Source: Polyangiaceae bacterium (GTDB lineage Bacteria > Myxococcota_A > Polyangia > Polyangiales > Polyangiaceae). Taken from it: a stretch of DNA of 64,000 nt. Under the pieces are notes generated by a model. It had not been told where the DNA came from and did no database searches. It saw nothing but the letters and a program-made list of their open reading frames with translations. Location of the stretch: assembly GCA_016719945.1 (NCBI GenBank), contig JADJYE010000001.1, positions 933,049-997,048 of the forward strand, read 5' to 3'. A program made the position numbers and the translations under genes. Positions 1 through 7,190 of this stretch are shown in pieces. Each line of letters starts with the position of its first letter. Within the stretch, counting starts at the first letter, position 1.

Positions 1-1
1 C

Positions 2-265
2 GTGAAGGACGAGGACGGCCTCTACGACCGCGACCCCAAGAAGCACACCGGCGCCCAGCTCATCAAGAGCACCACCTTGGGCGAGCTCCACAAGCACATG
101 CCCGACGAGCTGATCATCGACCGCGAGGTGTTCGACGTCTGGCGTGCCTCGAAGCACATCGAGCGCGTGCAGATCGTCAACGGAACGAAGCCCGACCAGC
201 TCGCGCGCGCCCTCGCGGGGGAAGACGTGGGGACGGTGATCACGAAGGAGGTGGCCCGTGTTTGA
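2..265 (+). CDS. Molybdenum storage protein subunit, MosA-like (C-terminal part, cut by window edge)
   Basis: Only the last 87 residues are in the window. The segment carries the KDEDGLY loop, an HIERVQIVNG stretch and the LARALAGEDVGTVI tail that end the amino-acid-kinase (UMP-kinase-like) fold of the molybdenum storage protein. In Azotobacter this cytoplasmic heterohexamer uses ATP to pack molybdate into polyoxomolybdate clusters. The HIERVQ stretch resembles the alpha subunit (MosA), while KDEDGLY is more beta-like, so the subunit assignment is tentative. It overlaps the next subunit gene by 8 bp, so the two are surely cotranscribed. UMP kinase itself is less likely, because a second, longer paralogue follows and a molybdate transporter lies downstream. 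Confidence 0.75.
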   Translation: MKDEDGLYDRDPKKHTGAQLIKSTTLGELHKHMPDELIIDREVFDVWRASKHIERVQIVNGTKPDQLARALAGEDVGTVITKEVARV

Positions 266-1064
266 TCGCAAGACCATCGACAGCGCGCTCTCGGGCTCGA
301 CGCTGACGACCGCGCAGGACTCGCCCTTCGACTACTCGCCCGAGGCGATGCTGCCGCAGGTCAAGGTCCTCAAGATCGGCGGCCAGTCGGTGCTCGACCG
401 CGGGCGAGCGGCCGTCTTTCCGATCCTCGACGAGCTCGTGCGCGCGAAGGACCAGTACCAGCTGCTCTTGTGCTGCGGCGGCGGCACGCGCGCGCGCCAC
501 ATCTACTCGGTGGCGAGCGACCTCGAGCTGCCCACCGGCCTGCTCGCCGCGCTCGGCGGCTACGTCCCGCGGCAGAACGCGCGCATGTTGCAGATGCTGC
601 TCGCGAAGCACGGCGGCCTGTACATCATGACCGACGACTTCGAGAAGCTGCCCCTCTACTTCAAGCTCGGGTGCATCCCCATCATGACGGGGATGCCACC
701 GTTCGGGTACTGGGAGAAGCCCCACGAGGGCGGGAACATCCCGCAGCACCGCACCGACGCCGGCGTGTTCCTGACGGCCGAGGTGCTCGGCGTGAAGCGC
801 GCCATCTTCGTGAAGGACGAGGACGGCCTGTACGAGGACGACCCCAAGAAGAACAAGGAGGCCAAGCTCCTGAGGCGCGTCGGCGCGCGCGAGTTGCTGG
901 CCAGGGATCTGCCCGACCTCGCGGTCGAGCGGGTGGTGATCGAGTACCTCACCCGGGCGCGGTTCTGCCACGAGCTGCAGATCGTGAACGGCCTCGTGCC
1001 CGGGCAGCTCACCAAGGCGCTCGCGGGCGAGGACGTGGGGTCGATCATCTACAAGGACACCTGA
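258..1064 (+). CDS. Molybdenum storage protein subunit, MosB-like
   Basis: A 268-residue protein, the usual length of a molybdenum storage subunit (about 270). Near residue 40 it has KIGGQSVLDRGRAAVFP, close to the beta subunit MosB of Azotobacter. GGGTRARH follows near residue 75, then a GMPPFGYWE loop, RTDAGVF, KDEDGLYEDDPKK, and the C-terminal LQIVNGLVPGQLTKAL. The fold is that of UMP kinase, but the family stores molybdenum as ATP-driven polyoxomolybdate clusters in the cytoplasm. The GTG start is chosen because an AGGAGG ribosome-binding site lies 7 bases upstream. The gene overlaps the preceding subunit gene by 8 bp. A hairpin follows, and about 1 kb downstream come the genes for molybdate import, which supports the storage role. 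Confidence 0.85.
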   Translation: MFDRKTIDSALSGSTLTTAQDSPFDYSPEAMLPQVKVLKIGGQSVLDRGRAAVFPILDELVRAKDQYQLLLCCGGGTRARHIYSVASDLELPTGLLAALGGYVPRQNARMLQMLLAKHGGLYIMTDDFEKLPLYFKLGCIPIMTGMPPFGYWEKPHEGGNIPQHRTDAGVFLTAEVLGVKRAIFVKDEDGLYEDDPKKNKEAKLLRRVGARELLARDLPDLAVERVVIEYLTRARFCHELQIVNGLVPGQLTKALAGEDVGSIIYKDT

Positions 1065-1082
1065 GGGGTCCATTCGCATCAC

Positions 1083-1120
1083 GGCGCGCTCGACACGCTT
1101 GCGTAGAGCGCGCCTTTCTT
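1083..1120 (+). terminator. Hairpin terminator after the storage-protein genes
   Basis: GGCGCGCTC at 1083-1091 pairs perfectly with GAGCGCGCC at 1106-1114 (9-bp stem, 14-base loop), and TTTCTT follows at once. This is a classic intrinsic-terminator shape. It sits between the storage-protein stop codon and the start of the next lipoprotein gene, so transcription of the downstream genes may be partly uncoupled from that of the storage protein. Confidence 0.6.
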
Positions 1121-1137
1121 GAAACCATCCGGCCCCT

Positions 1138-2055
1138 ATGAAGATCTCCTACGCCGCCCTGCTGACCGTCGCGCTCGCCGCCTGCGGACCGACCGAGCAG
1201 ACGTCTCCCAGCGCCTCGGGAAAGCCGGGCAGCGCTTCCGCGTCGCAGAAGCCCGCGGGCTCGGCGCCCGCCTCGGCGTCCACCGCGAAGGCCACGGCAG
1301 CGACCTCCGCATCGGCCGCGCCGTCCGAGGAGGCGCGCGGCAAGATGATGAACTGCCCCGCGGCCGCGGCGAACGCGAAGACCGAGGTCAAAGACGTCGA
1401 CAAGGGCGTCGAGATCACCGTCACCGCGAGCGACAAGGTCGACATCGAGGAGATCAAGAAGCGGGCGAAGGCGATCGAAGAGCGCGCCAAGGCCGAGGAG
1501 GCTGCGCCGCAGCACACCGGCAAGGGCGGCGGCGCGGGCGCGACCGGGCGCTGCCCGATCGTCATCGGCGGCACCAACGTGGTCGTCGCCGCGCACGACA
1601 GCGGCGCGAAGTTCACCGTCACGGCCAAGGACGACAAGGAGGTCGACTGGCTGCGGCGTGAGACGAAGGAGAGGCTCGCCGCAATCAAGGAAGGCGGCGG
1701 CGAGCGCAAGATGGCCAACTGCCCGAGCGCCGTGAAGGGCGCCAAGACCACGGTCAAGGAGGCGGGCGGCGCGATCGTCGTCTCCGTCACCGCGAAGGAC
1801 GAGGCGGCCACCAAGGACATCCGCGAGCGAGCGAAGAAGCTCCCCGAGCTGAAGCACGACAAGGCCGACAAAGACCCCCACGACGGCTCTGGCGCCGGCG
1901 CAGGGGAAGGCCGATGCCCCGCCGTGATCGAGGGCACCACCGCGACCGTCAAGGACGTGGACGGTGGCTCGGAGATCACCCTCAAGCCCAAGACCGCAGG
2001 CGATCTGAAGAAGCTCACGCAAGAAGCCCAAGACCGCGCCGCCCGCTTCGATTGA
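1138..2055 (+). CDS. Four-repeat CP-motif lipoprotein in the molybdenum cluster
   Basis: A 305-residue protein. The N-terminus is a lipoprotein signal with lipobox ALAAC at Cys16, followed by an Ala/Ser/Pro-rich linker to about residue 65. The rest consists of four related units of about 50-60 residues. Units 1 and 3 start with KMMNCP or KMANCP. Units 2 and 4 start with RCP after a Gly-rich spacer (GKGGGAGATG, GSGAGAGEG), giving an A-B-A-B order. Each unit has a short strand pattern (AKTEVKDVDKGVEITVTA in unit 1) and then a charged helix. Each keeps one Cys-Pro. I do not recognise a named domain; the strand-strand-helix pattern suggests a small alpha/beta fold. It lies between the storage-protein genes and modA, 24 bp before modA, so a periplasmic molybdate-related role is plausible but unproved. 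Confidence 0.75.
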   Translation: MKISYAALLTVALAACGPTEQTSPSASGKPGSASASQKPAGSAPASASTAKATAATSASAAPSEEARGKMMNCPAAAANAKTEVKDVDKGVEITVTASDKVDIEEIKKRAKAIEERAKAEEAAPQHTGKGGGAGATGRCPIVIGGTNVVVAAHDSGAKFTVTAKDDKEVDWLRRETKERLAAIKEGGGERKMANCPSAVKGAKTTVKEAGGAIVVSVTAKDEAATKDIRERAKKLPELKHDKADKDPHDGSGAGAGEGRCPAVIEGTTATVKDVDGGSEITLKPKTAGDLKKLTQEAQDRAARFD

Positions 2056-2079
2056 GCGCGCGCCGCGAGACAGGATCCC

Positions 2080-2871
2080 ATGCTCCGCCGAACGTTGCTC
2101 GCCCTCACCCTCGCCCTCTCGGTCGCCGCTGCGGGCTGCGGCAAGGACAAGGACGAGGCGGCGGCGCCGATCAAGGTCGCAGCGGCGGCGGATCTCGCGG
2201 TCGCGTTCGAGGAGGTCGGCAAGGAGTTCGAGAAGAAGACGGGCAAGAAGGTCACCTTCTCGTTCGGCTCCACCGGGCTCATGTCGAAGCAGATCCTCGA
2301 GGGGGCGCCGTTCGACGTGTTCGCCGCCGCCAACGTGTCGTTCGTCGATGAGGTCGTCGGCGCTGGTCAGTGCGACAGGTCGACGCAGGAGCTGTACGCG
2401 AGGGGACGTGTCGTCGTGTGGTCGAAGAAGGGCGCGCCGGCCCCGAAGGACCTCGCCGACCTCGCCGATCCGAGGTTCAAGAAGATCGCGATCGCCAACC
2501 CAGAGCACGCGCCCTACGGCCGCGCAGCCAAGGAGGCGATGAGCGCGGCCAAGGTGTGGGAGACCCTCGACCGTGAGAAGCGCCTCGTGTTCGGGGAGAA
2601 CGTGCAGCAGACGCTCCAGTTCGCGCAGACGGGCAACGCGGACGTGGCGATCGTCGCGCTCTCGCTCGCCACGACCTCCGACGGCGAGTGGAAGCTCATC
2701 GACGAGTCGCTGCACAAGCCCCTCGACCAGGCCATCGTCGTCTGCGGCGACGGCGTGCGCGCCGAGCGCGCGAAGGAGTTCACGAGCTTCGTGAACAGCC
2801 CCGAGGGGCGCGAGATCATGACGAAGTACGGCTTTTTGCTCCCGGGCGAGAAGACGGCGGCCTCCGAGTAG
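2080..2871 (+). CDS. modA: Molybdate ABC transporter, substrate-binding lipoprotein ModA
   Basis: A 263-residue protein with a lipoprotein signal (lipobox AAAGC). The mature part begins with IKVAAAADLAVAFEEV, matching the conserved ModA opening whose residues bind the oxyanion. Later come FSFGSTGLMSKQI, GAPFDVFAAAN, NPEHAPYGRAA, and a NADVAIVALSLA stretch, all in the order seen in ModA. It captures molybdate (perhaps tungstate) outside the inner membrane and delivers it to ModBC. The gene is the first of a tight modABC operon; modB starts 2 bases after its stop codon. Confidence 0.93.
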   Translation: MLRRTLLALTLALSVAAAGCGKDKDEAAAPIKVAAAADLAVAFEEVGKEFEKKTGKKVTFSFGSTGLMSKQILEGAPFDVFAAANVSFVDEVVGAGQCDRSTQELYARGRVVVWSKKGAPAPKDLADLADPRFKKIAIANPEHAPYGRAAKEAMSAAKVWETLDREKRLVFGENVQQTLQFAQTGNADVAIVALSLATTSDGEWKLIDESLHKPLDQAIVVCGDGVRAERAKEFTSFVNSPEGREIMTKYGFLLPGEKTAASE

Positions 2872-2873
2872 GC

Positions 2874-3536
2874 GTGGACGCCGCGCCGCTCGTCCTGTCG
2901 CTTCACGTCGCGTTCATCGCCACGCTGCTCGCGACGGTGGTCGGCGTCGCGCTGGCCGTCCTGCTGGCGAGGAGATCGTTCCCAGGGAGGGACGTGCTCG
3001 ACGTCCTGATCACCGCGCCCATGGTCATGCCGCCGACGGTGCTCGGATATTACCTGCTCGTCGCGCTCGGGCGGCGGAGCTTCATCGGCAAGACCTTCGA
3101 GTCGCTCACGGGGGAGTCGATCGTCTTCACGGTCACCGGGGCGATCGTCGCCGCGTTCGTGGGGGCGCTGCCCCTCGTGGTGAAGAGCGCACGCGCCTCC
3201 CTGGAAGGGGTCGACGAGACGATCCTGTTCGCCGCACGCACCCTCGGCGCGGGCCCGCTTCGGACCTTCTTCATGGTCCACCTCCCGCTCGCAGCGCGCG
3301 GGATCTCAGCCGGGGTCATGCTCGGCTTCGCGCGCAGCCTCGGCGACTTCGGGGTGACGCTGATGATCGCCGGCGACATCCCCGGAGAGACGCAGACCGC
3401 GTCGCTCGCGATCTACGACGCGATCCAGGCCCGGCGCGAGTCCGAGGCGCTCGGCATGATCGCCATCCTCACGGGCGCCGCGGTCGGCATCCTCTACGTC
3501 GTCAACAAGCTCACGGCGCGGCGCGATGTCGGCTGA
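2874..3536 (+). CDS. modB: Molybdate ABC transporter, permease ModB
   Basis: A 220-residue integral membrane protein with five or six hydrophobic segments, the usual size for ModB. A GTG start at 2874 is chosen because it comes 2 bases after the modA stop and gives the expected N-terminus. The PMVMPPTVLGYYLL stretch and the cytoplasmic EAA-type loop (EGVDETILFAARTLGAG, about residues 103-119), which docks onto the ATPase, mark it as a molybdate-type permease. Its 3' end overlaps modC by 11 bp, which implies translational coupling. Confidence 0.92.
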   Translation: MDAAPLVLSLHVAFIATLLATVVGVALAVLLARRSFPGRDVLDVLITAPMVMPPTVLGYYLLVALGRRSFIGKTFESLTGESIVFTVTGAIVAAFVGALPLVVKSARASLEGVDETILFAARTLGAGPLRTFFMVHLPLAARGISAGVMLGFARSLGDFGVTLMIAGDIPGETQTASLAIYDAIQARRESEALGMIAILTGAAVGILYVVNKLTARRDVG

Positions 3537-4236
3537 CGGCGGGGCCGCGGACGCGCTCGCGGTGCGCGCGCGCGTCGTCCGCCCGGGCGGCGGCTTCGAG
3601 CTCGACGTCGATCTGACCTTCGGCGCGGGGATCTCGGTCATCTTTGGGCCGTCGGGCTCGGGCAAGAGCACGACCCTCGGCGTGGTGGCCGGCATCGTGA
3701 AGCCGACGACCGGCCGGGTGACGATGGGCGCCGACGTGTGGCTCGACACCGATCGCCGCGCCGCGGTGCCGATCGAGCGCCGCCGCATCGCCTACGTCTT
3801 CCAGAGCCTCGGCCTCTTCCCGCACCTCTCCGCGCTCGGAAACGTGACGTTCGGGATGGACAGGAAGACGCCCGCTGCGGAGCGAGAGAAGAAGGCGCAG
3901 GCGTGCCTCGACCGCTTCCGTGCCGGGCACCTCGCCAAGCGCAAGCCGCGGACGTTCTCCGGCGGCGAAGGGCAGCGCGTGGCGCTCGCCCGCGCCTTCG
4001 CCATGACGCCGCGGCTCGTCCTGCTCGACGAGCCCTTCAGCGCGCTCGAGGAGGGGCTGCGCGCGGAGTTCGCCGACGATCTACGGGCCTTCGCGCGGGA
4101 GCTGTCGATCCCCGTGGTGCTCGTCACACACGACCGCGGCGAGGCCCGCGCGATCGCGGACCACGTCGTGCTGATGGACAAGGGGCGCGCCGTGGCGAGC
4201 GGCCCCGCGAGCCAGATCCTTGGAGGGAGCCGATGA
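3526..4236 (+). CDS. modC: Molybdate ABC transporter, ATP-binding protein ModC (short form)
   Basis: A 236-residue ABC ATPase. Walker A is GPSGSGKST (residues 41-49), the signature is FSGGEGQ (144-150), Walker B is LVLLDEP (164-170), and the switch His is H202 in LVTHD. Compared with Escherichia coli ModC (about 350 residues), the C-terminal molybdate-binding TOBE/MOP domain is missing, so this ATPase should lack that regulatory substrate site. It powers ModB. The start overlaps modB by 11 bp, and the stop overlaps the next gene in an ATGA. Confidence 0.92.
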   Translation: MSADGGAADALAVRARVVRPGGGFELDVDLTFGAGISVIFGPSGSGKSTTLGVVAGIVKPTTGRVTMGADVWLDTDRRAAVPIERRRIAYVFQSLGLFPHLSALGNVTFGMDRKTPAAEREKKAQACLDRFRAGHLAKRKPRTFSGGEGQRVALARAFAMTPRLVLLDEPFSALEEGLRAEFADDLRAFARELSIPVVLVTHDRGEARAIADHVVLMDKGRAVASGPASQILGGSR

Positions 4237-4751
4237 AGAGGCGTGACGTGCTCGGCGCAGTCGGGCTCTTGTGGGTCGTCGCTTGCCAGCAACCGAGCGA
4301 GGAGGGCGACGCCAAGCGGACCCCCAAGCCGCCGCCCGCGCCGGAGTCCGATGTGCCGGACGACCTCTCGATCGAGGTCACGGTCGGCGACGTCGCCTCG
4401 GCGCCCATCGACGCGGCGAGGCTCCGCTCGACCCCCCCCGACTACAGCGACAAGGAGCGCCGCGCCTGGGACCTGGTGAAGCTCCTGGGCGACGCGGCCA
4501 AGCGTCCAGGCGTGCGGCTCGCGGTCTCGGCGGAGCGCGGTCCCGAGGTCGTCATGACCCCCCCCGCGTCGCCCGAGGACTTCGTGCCTGTGCTCCTCGT
4601 GAGCCGCAGAGGCGGCGCGATCGCGACGATGCTCGATCCGAAGGAGCCGTTCCCCGAGTTCCATGGGCGCGGAGGCCGACTCGGCCGCCGCGGCGATCCC
4701 GTCCCGCGCGTCGAGGGCGCGAAGAAGATCCGCGTCGTCGCCGGGCCGTAG
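4233..4751 (+). CDS. Unknown lipoprotein, last gene of the mod operon
   Basis: A 172-residue protein whose start codon overlaps the modC stop (ATGA), so it is part of the mod operon. The signal sequence ends in a lipobox-like VVAC at Cys18 and is followed by a short charged, Pro-rich linker. The body (about residues 45-172) contains DLSIEVTVGDVASAPIDA, a hydrophobic FVPVLLVSRRGG strand, and a basic end; no Cys clusters or repeats are seen. I do not recognise the family. Strict coupling to modABC suggests a partner of the transporter, for example in substrate capture or in delivery to a periplasmic molybdoenzyme. That is inference only. Confidence 0.75.
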   Translation: MKRRDVLGAVGLLWVVACQQPSEEGDAKRTPKPPPAPESDVPDDLSIEVTVGDVASAPIDAARLRSTPPDYSDKERRAWDLVKLLGDAAKRPGVRLAVSAERGPEVVMTPPASPEDFVPVLLVSRRGGAIATMLDPKEPFPEFHGRGGRLGRRGDPVPRVEGAKKIRVVAGP

Positions 4752-4767
4752 GGGGTGTCCCTAGTTC

Positions 4768-4829
4768 GGCTCGGGGTTCGCCCGGCCCTCGCTCACGCTC
4801 GCAAGTGAAGGCCGGGCGATCCCCGAGCC
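4768..4829 (+). terminator. Long hairpin terminator of the mod operon
   Basis: A 20-base arm at 4768-4787 pairs with 4810-4829 with a single mismatch, around a loop of about 22 bases. It lies 16 bases after the last mod-operon stop codon. There is no clear U-tract, but the stem is long and GC-rich. Confidence 0.6.
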
Positions 4830-4867
4830 TCACCGCGACCTATGTTCCACCCCCCTTGATTTTGCTG

Positions 4868-4886
4868 GTCCGACCTCCGGTCGGAC
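4868..4886. terminator. Perfect short hairpin between convergent genes
   Basis: GTCCGACC (4868-4875) and GGTCGGAC (4879-4886) form a perfect 8-bp stem with a 3-base loop. On the minus strand it follows the stop of the YkgJ-family gene and is followed by an A-rich stretch, so it may end that transcript, or both convergent ones. Confidence 0.45.
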
Positions 4887-4904
4887 TAGCCGTGTGCCGC
4901 CGCT

Positions 4905-5687
4905 CTACTCGACGTCGTCGAGCTCTTCCCCCCACACGAGGGAGTCGAGGAAGGCGTTCATCATCTCGGTGCCCGTGTGGGTCGCGGCGAGCTCGTGGCC
5001 GCGCGCCTCGGCCCACTCCAGCGCGAGCGTGAGGGGGATGCTCGAAGGCGGGACGCCGTCGAGGCGCTCCGCCGCGACGGCCAGCCCGCGCGAAGGGAAC
5101 GTGGGGCGCGGGACGGACCGCGCGCCGCCGTCGATCGAGCCGCACAGCGCCGGATCGCTGGTCACGAGGTACTCGCGGCAGATGACCGGCCGGTCCTCGT
5201 AGATGCTGCAGCTCTCCTTCTCGAGGAACGGACAGGCGATCTGCAGCGCAAAATAGCGGTGGCTCACGTCGTCCCAGGCGGCCGCTTCGTCGCCCTCTTC
5301 CGCGCTCACGAGCGCGGTGCGAGGCTCGCTCGAAATGGGCGGCAAGAGACCGCTCGCCTCGAGCTTGGCGAGCGCGACCTCGAACCTGCGAAGCACCGCG
5401 TCGCGCCTCGGCTTGGGCATCTTCGCGACGACCGCTGCGAGGCTCTTCGCCTCGACGACCGAGATCGGGACGAGCTGCCTGCAGCACGCTCCGCAGGCCG
5501 CCTTGCAGCTGACCTTCAGCCCGCGCTCGGCCTCCCGGCGAGTCGAGAGGCTCATCATCTCGTGGGTGAGCTTGCGCGCGGCGGGCAGCACGTTCACCAG
5601 CGAGCCTTGACCTCCCGGTACCGGGAGGTCGAGCTCCCTCGTGGCGCCGAGCATCGTCAGCCGGACCTTGCGCATCGGAGGCGGCAC
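4905..5687 (-). CDS. YkgJ-family cysteine-cluster protein
   Basis: A 260-residue protein. A CKAACGACCRQ cluster at residues 61-71 and a later CPFLEKESCSIYEDRPVICR block are the two signature parts of the YkgJ family (putative zinc- or iron-binding CxxCxxxCC proteins). The first start is GTG; an ATG four codons in (5675) is equally possible. There is no signal peptide, so it is probably cytoplasmic. It starts 11 bases after the stop of the upstream Tat-type lipoprotein gene, so the two form a small operon. The biochemical role of the family is unsettled; metal chelation is the common guess. Confidence 0.8.
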   Translation of the reverse strand: MPPPMRKVRLTMLGATRELDLPVPGGQGSLVNVLPAARKLTHEMMSLSTRREAERGLKVSCKAACGACCRQLVPISVVEAKSLAAVVAKMPKPRRDAVLRRFEVALAKLEASGLLPPISSEPRTALVSAEEGDEAAAWDDVSHRYFALQIACPFLEKESCSIYEDRPVICREYLVTSDPALCGSIDGGARSVPRPTFPSRGLAVAAERLDGVPPSSIPLTLALEWAEARGHELAATHTGTEMMNAFLDSLVWGEELDDVE

Positions 5688-5698
5688 GGGGCTCTACC

Positions 5699-6337
5699 TC
5701 AGCCCTTTTCGTACGTGAGGTAGTAGAGCAGCTCGCGCGGCAGCTGCGTGGCGTGGACGCGCACGTGCATGATGAGCTGGGCCCCTCGCAGCTCGAAGCG
5801 ATTCACGCGGCCCTTCTCGTTGTCGTAAAAGACCTGCTCCATCTGCGGCGGGGGGGGCGGCGCGCCGGTCGACTGCGGCAGCTGGTAGCGCATGTCCATC
5901 ACGTCGCCAGTGACCGTCTTCACCTTCATCGCGATGCCGTCGATCCTCCCCACGTAGGGGCGGCGATCGACCACGACGGCGAGCAGGTTTCCCCCTCCGA
6001 CCATGGAGATCTCGACGGGCACGATGTTCGCCTCGGCGAGCTTGTCGCGCGCGATGCCTCGGATGAGACCGTTCATGTCAGCGACCGTCGCGTCGATCGC
6101 GCGGTTCACGGCGATGCGCTCGGCCTCGCCGCCGGTGAAGCGATAGGTCCCCAAGAACTGCTTCGCCGGCGAGTCATCGGGCAGCGGAACGGGGGGAATC
6201 TCGGGGACGACGACGTCGGGCGTGCTGCTGCAGCCCAAGACCAGACCGGACGCGGTGGAGGCCGTGAGGCAGAGGAAGGCTCGGCGCGTCGCTGAGGCTT
6301 GCTCCTTCGACTGGGGCATTCGCGGGCATGGTCGCAC
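5699..6337 (-). CDS. Putative Tat-exported lipoprotein, unknown function
   Basis: A 212-residue protein. The N-terminus contains a twin-arginine motif (ATRRAFLCL) followed by a hydrophobic stretch and lipobox VLGC, so export through Tat with lipid anchoring is likely. The mature part has no domain I recognise. It contains FLGTYRFTGGEAER, a long helix (VNRAIDATVADMNGLIRGIAR) written here only to show the helical register, and beta-rich segments ending in LPRELLYYLTYEKG. An internal ATG at 6319 could be the real start. The gene is first in an operon with the YkgJ-family gene 11 bases downstream. Confidence 0.7.
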   Translation of the reverse strand: MRPCPRMPQSKEQASATRRAFLCLTASTASGLVLGCSSTPDVVVPEIPPVPLPDDSPAKQFLGTYRFTGGEAERIAVNRAIDATVADMNGLIRGIARDKLAEANIVPVEISMVGGGNLLAVVVDRRPYVGRIDGIAMKVKTVTGDVMDMRYQLPQSTGAPPPPPQMEQVFYDNEKGRVNRFELRGAQLIMHVRVHATQLPRELLYYLTYEKG

Positions 6338-6395
6338 GCGATAGCCCGTCCGTCACGGCCCACGAGCGGGGCGGCCTGCTAGGCTAGGGCCTCCG

Positions 6396-7190
6396 ATGTC
6401 GAACGACCGTCGTCTGCTTTGGGCCCTCTCCTGCGGCTCCTTCGCGGCGCTTGGAGCCGCTTGCACGGCCTCGGCGCCGGCGGTGGATCGCGAGGCGCCG
6501 CCGCCTGCGGCGACCGAGGCCACGCCCGTCGTCACCCTCCCGGCGCCCGCGCCGCGCGAAGAGCGGCTCGAGGCCGCTGCGACCGCGACCCCGAAAGCGA
6601 GCCCTCTGCGCGCGCCGGCCTCGATGGGCCCGGCGAACGCGAAGGCGTCGGCGCCAGCCGTGTTCACGGTCGCCTTCGAGACCTCGAAGGGTCTCTTCAG
6701 CGCCCGCTGTCACAAGGCGTGGGCGTCGAAGGCGGTCGACCGCCTCTTCAACCTCGTCGAGCTCGGATACTTCGACGACACGATCTTCTTCCGCGTCATC
6801 ACCAAGCCGTCGCCGTTCGTGGTGCAGTGGGGAATCCACGGCAGCCCCCTCGTCAACGACGCGTGGGAGGACGCCAAGCTGGAGCCCGACCCGGTGACCC
6901 AGACCAACCGCCGCGGGACCTTGACGTTCGCGATGGGGGGCGACCCCAAGACCTTCACGACGCAGGTGTTCATCAACCTCGGCGACAACGGCCGGCTCGA
7001 CGCGATGGGCTTCGCGCCGGTGTGCGAGATCACGGCGGGCATGCAGGTCGTCGACTCGTTCTTCGCAGGGCATGACGGCGCTCCGAGCCAGGCCCAGCAA
7101 CGTATCCAGAAGGAGGGCAACACCTTCCTGAGGAGCGCGTTCCCCGGCCTCGACTTCGTCAAGCGCGCGAGGGTCGCGGCGGGGCCGTGA
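6396..7190 (+). CDS. Cyclophilin-type peptidyl-prolyl isomerase, lipoprotein
   Basis: A 264-residue protein. The signal peptide has an AAC lipobox near residue 27 and is followed by an Ala/Pro-rich linker to about residue 85. The rest is a cyclophilin domain: FETSKGLFSARCH, LVELGYFDDTIFFRVI, FVVQWGIHG, GTLTFAMGG, TFTTQVFINLGDNGRLDAMG and FAPVCEI. The catalytic-site FFR and the QVFINLGDN stretch are kept. It should isomerise prolyl bonds in the periplasm or at the outer membrane. Its stop overlaps the GTG of the next gene (GTGA), which indicates coupled translation. Confidence 0.85.
   Translation: MSNDRRLLWALSCGSFAALGAACTASAPAVDREAPPPAATEATPVVTLPAPAPREERLEAAATATPKASPLRAPASMGPANAKASAPAVFTVAFETSKGLFSARCHKAWASKAVDRLFNLVELGYFDDTIFFRVITKPSPFVVQWGIHGSPLVNDAWEDAKLEPDPVTQTNRRGTLTFAMGGDPKTFTTQVFINLGDNGRLDAMGFAPVCEITAGMQVVDSFFAGHDGAPSQAQQRIQKEGNTFLRSAFPGLDFVKRARVAAGP

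Noticed and set aside
240..1082. Long open frame on the minus strand opposite the storage-protein gene
   Set aside because: It is the antisense shadow of a clearly coding gene, with no domain and a Leu/Arg/Val-rich composition.
1083..1114. Inverted repeat as a molybdate-responsive operator
   Set aside because: The stem is followed by a T-rich stretch and lies right after a stop codon, so a terminator explains it better; no ModE-type site pattern was seen.
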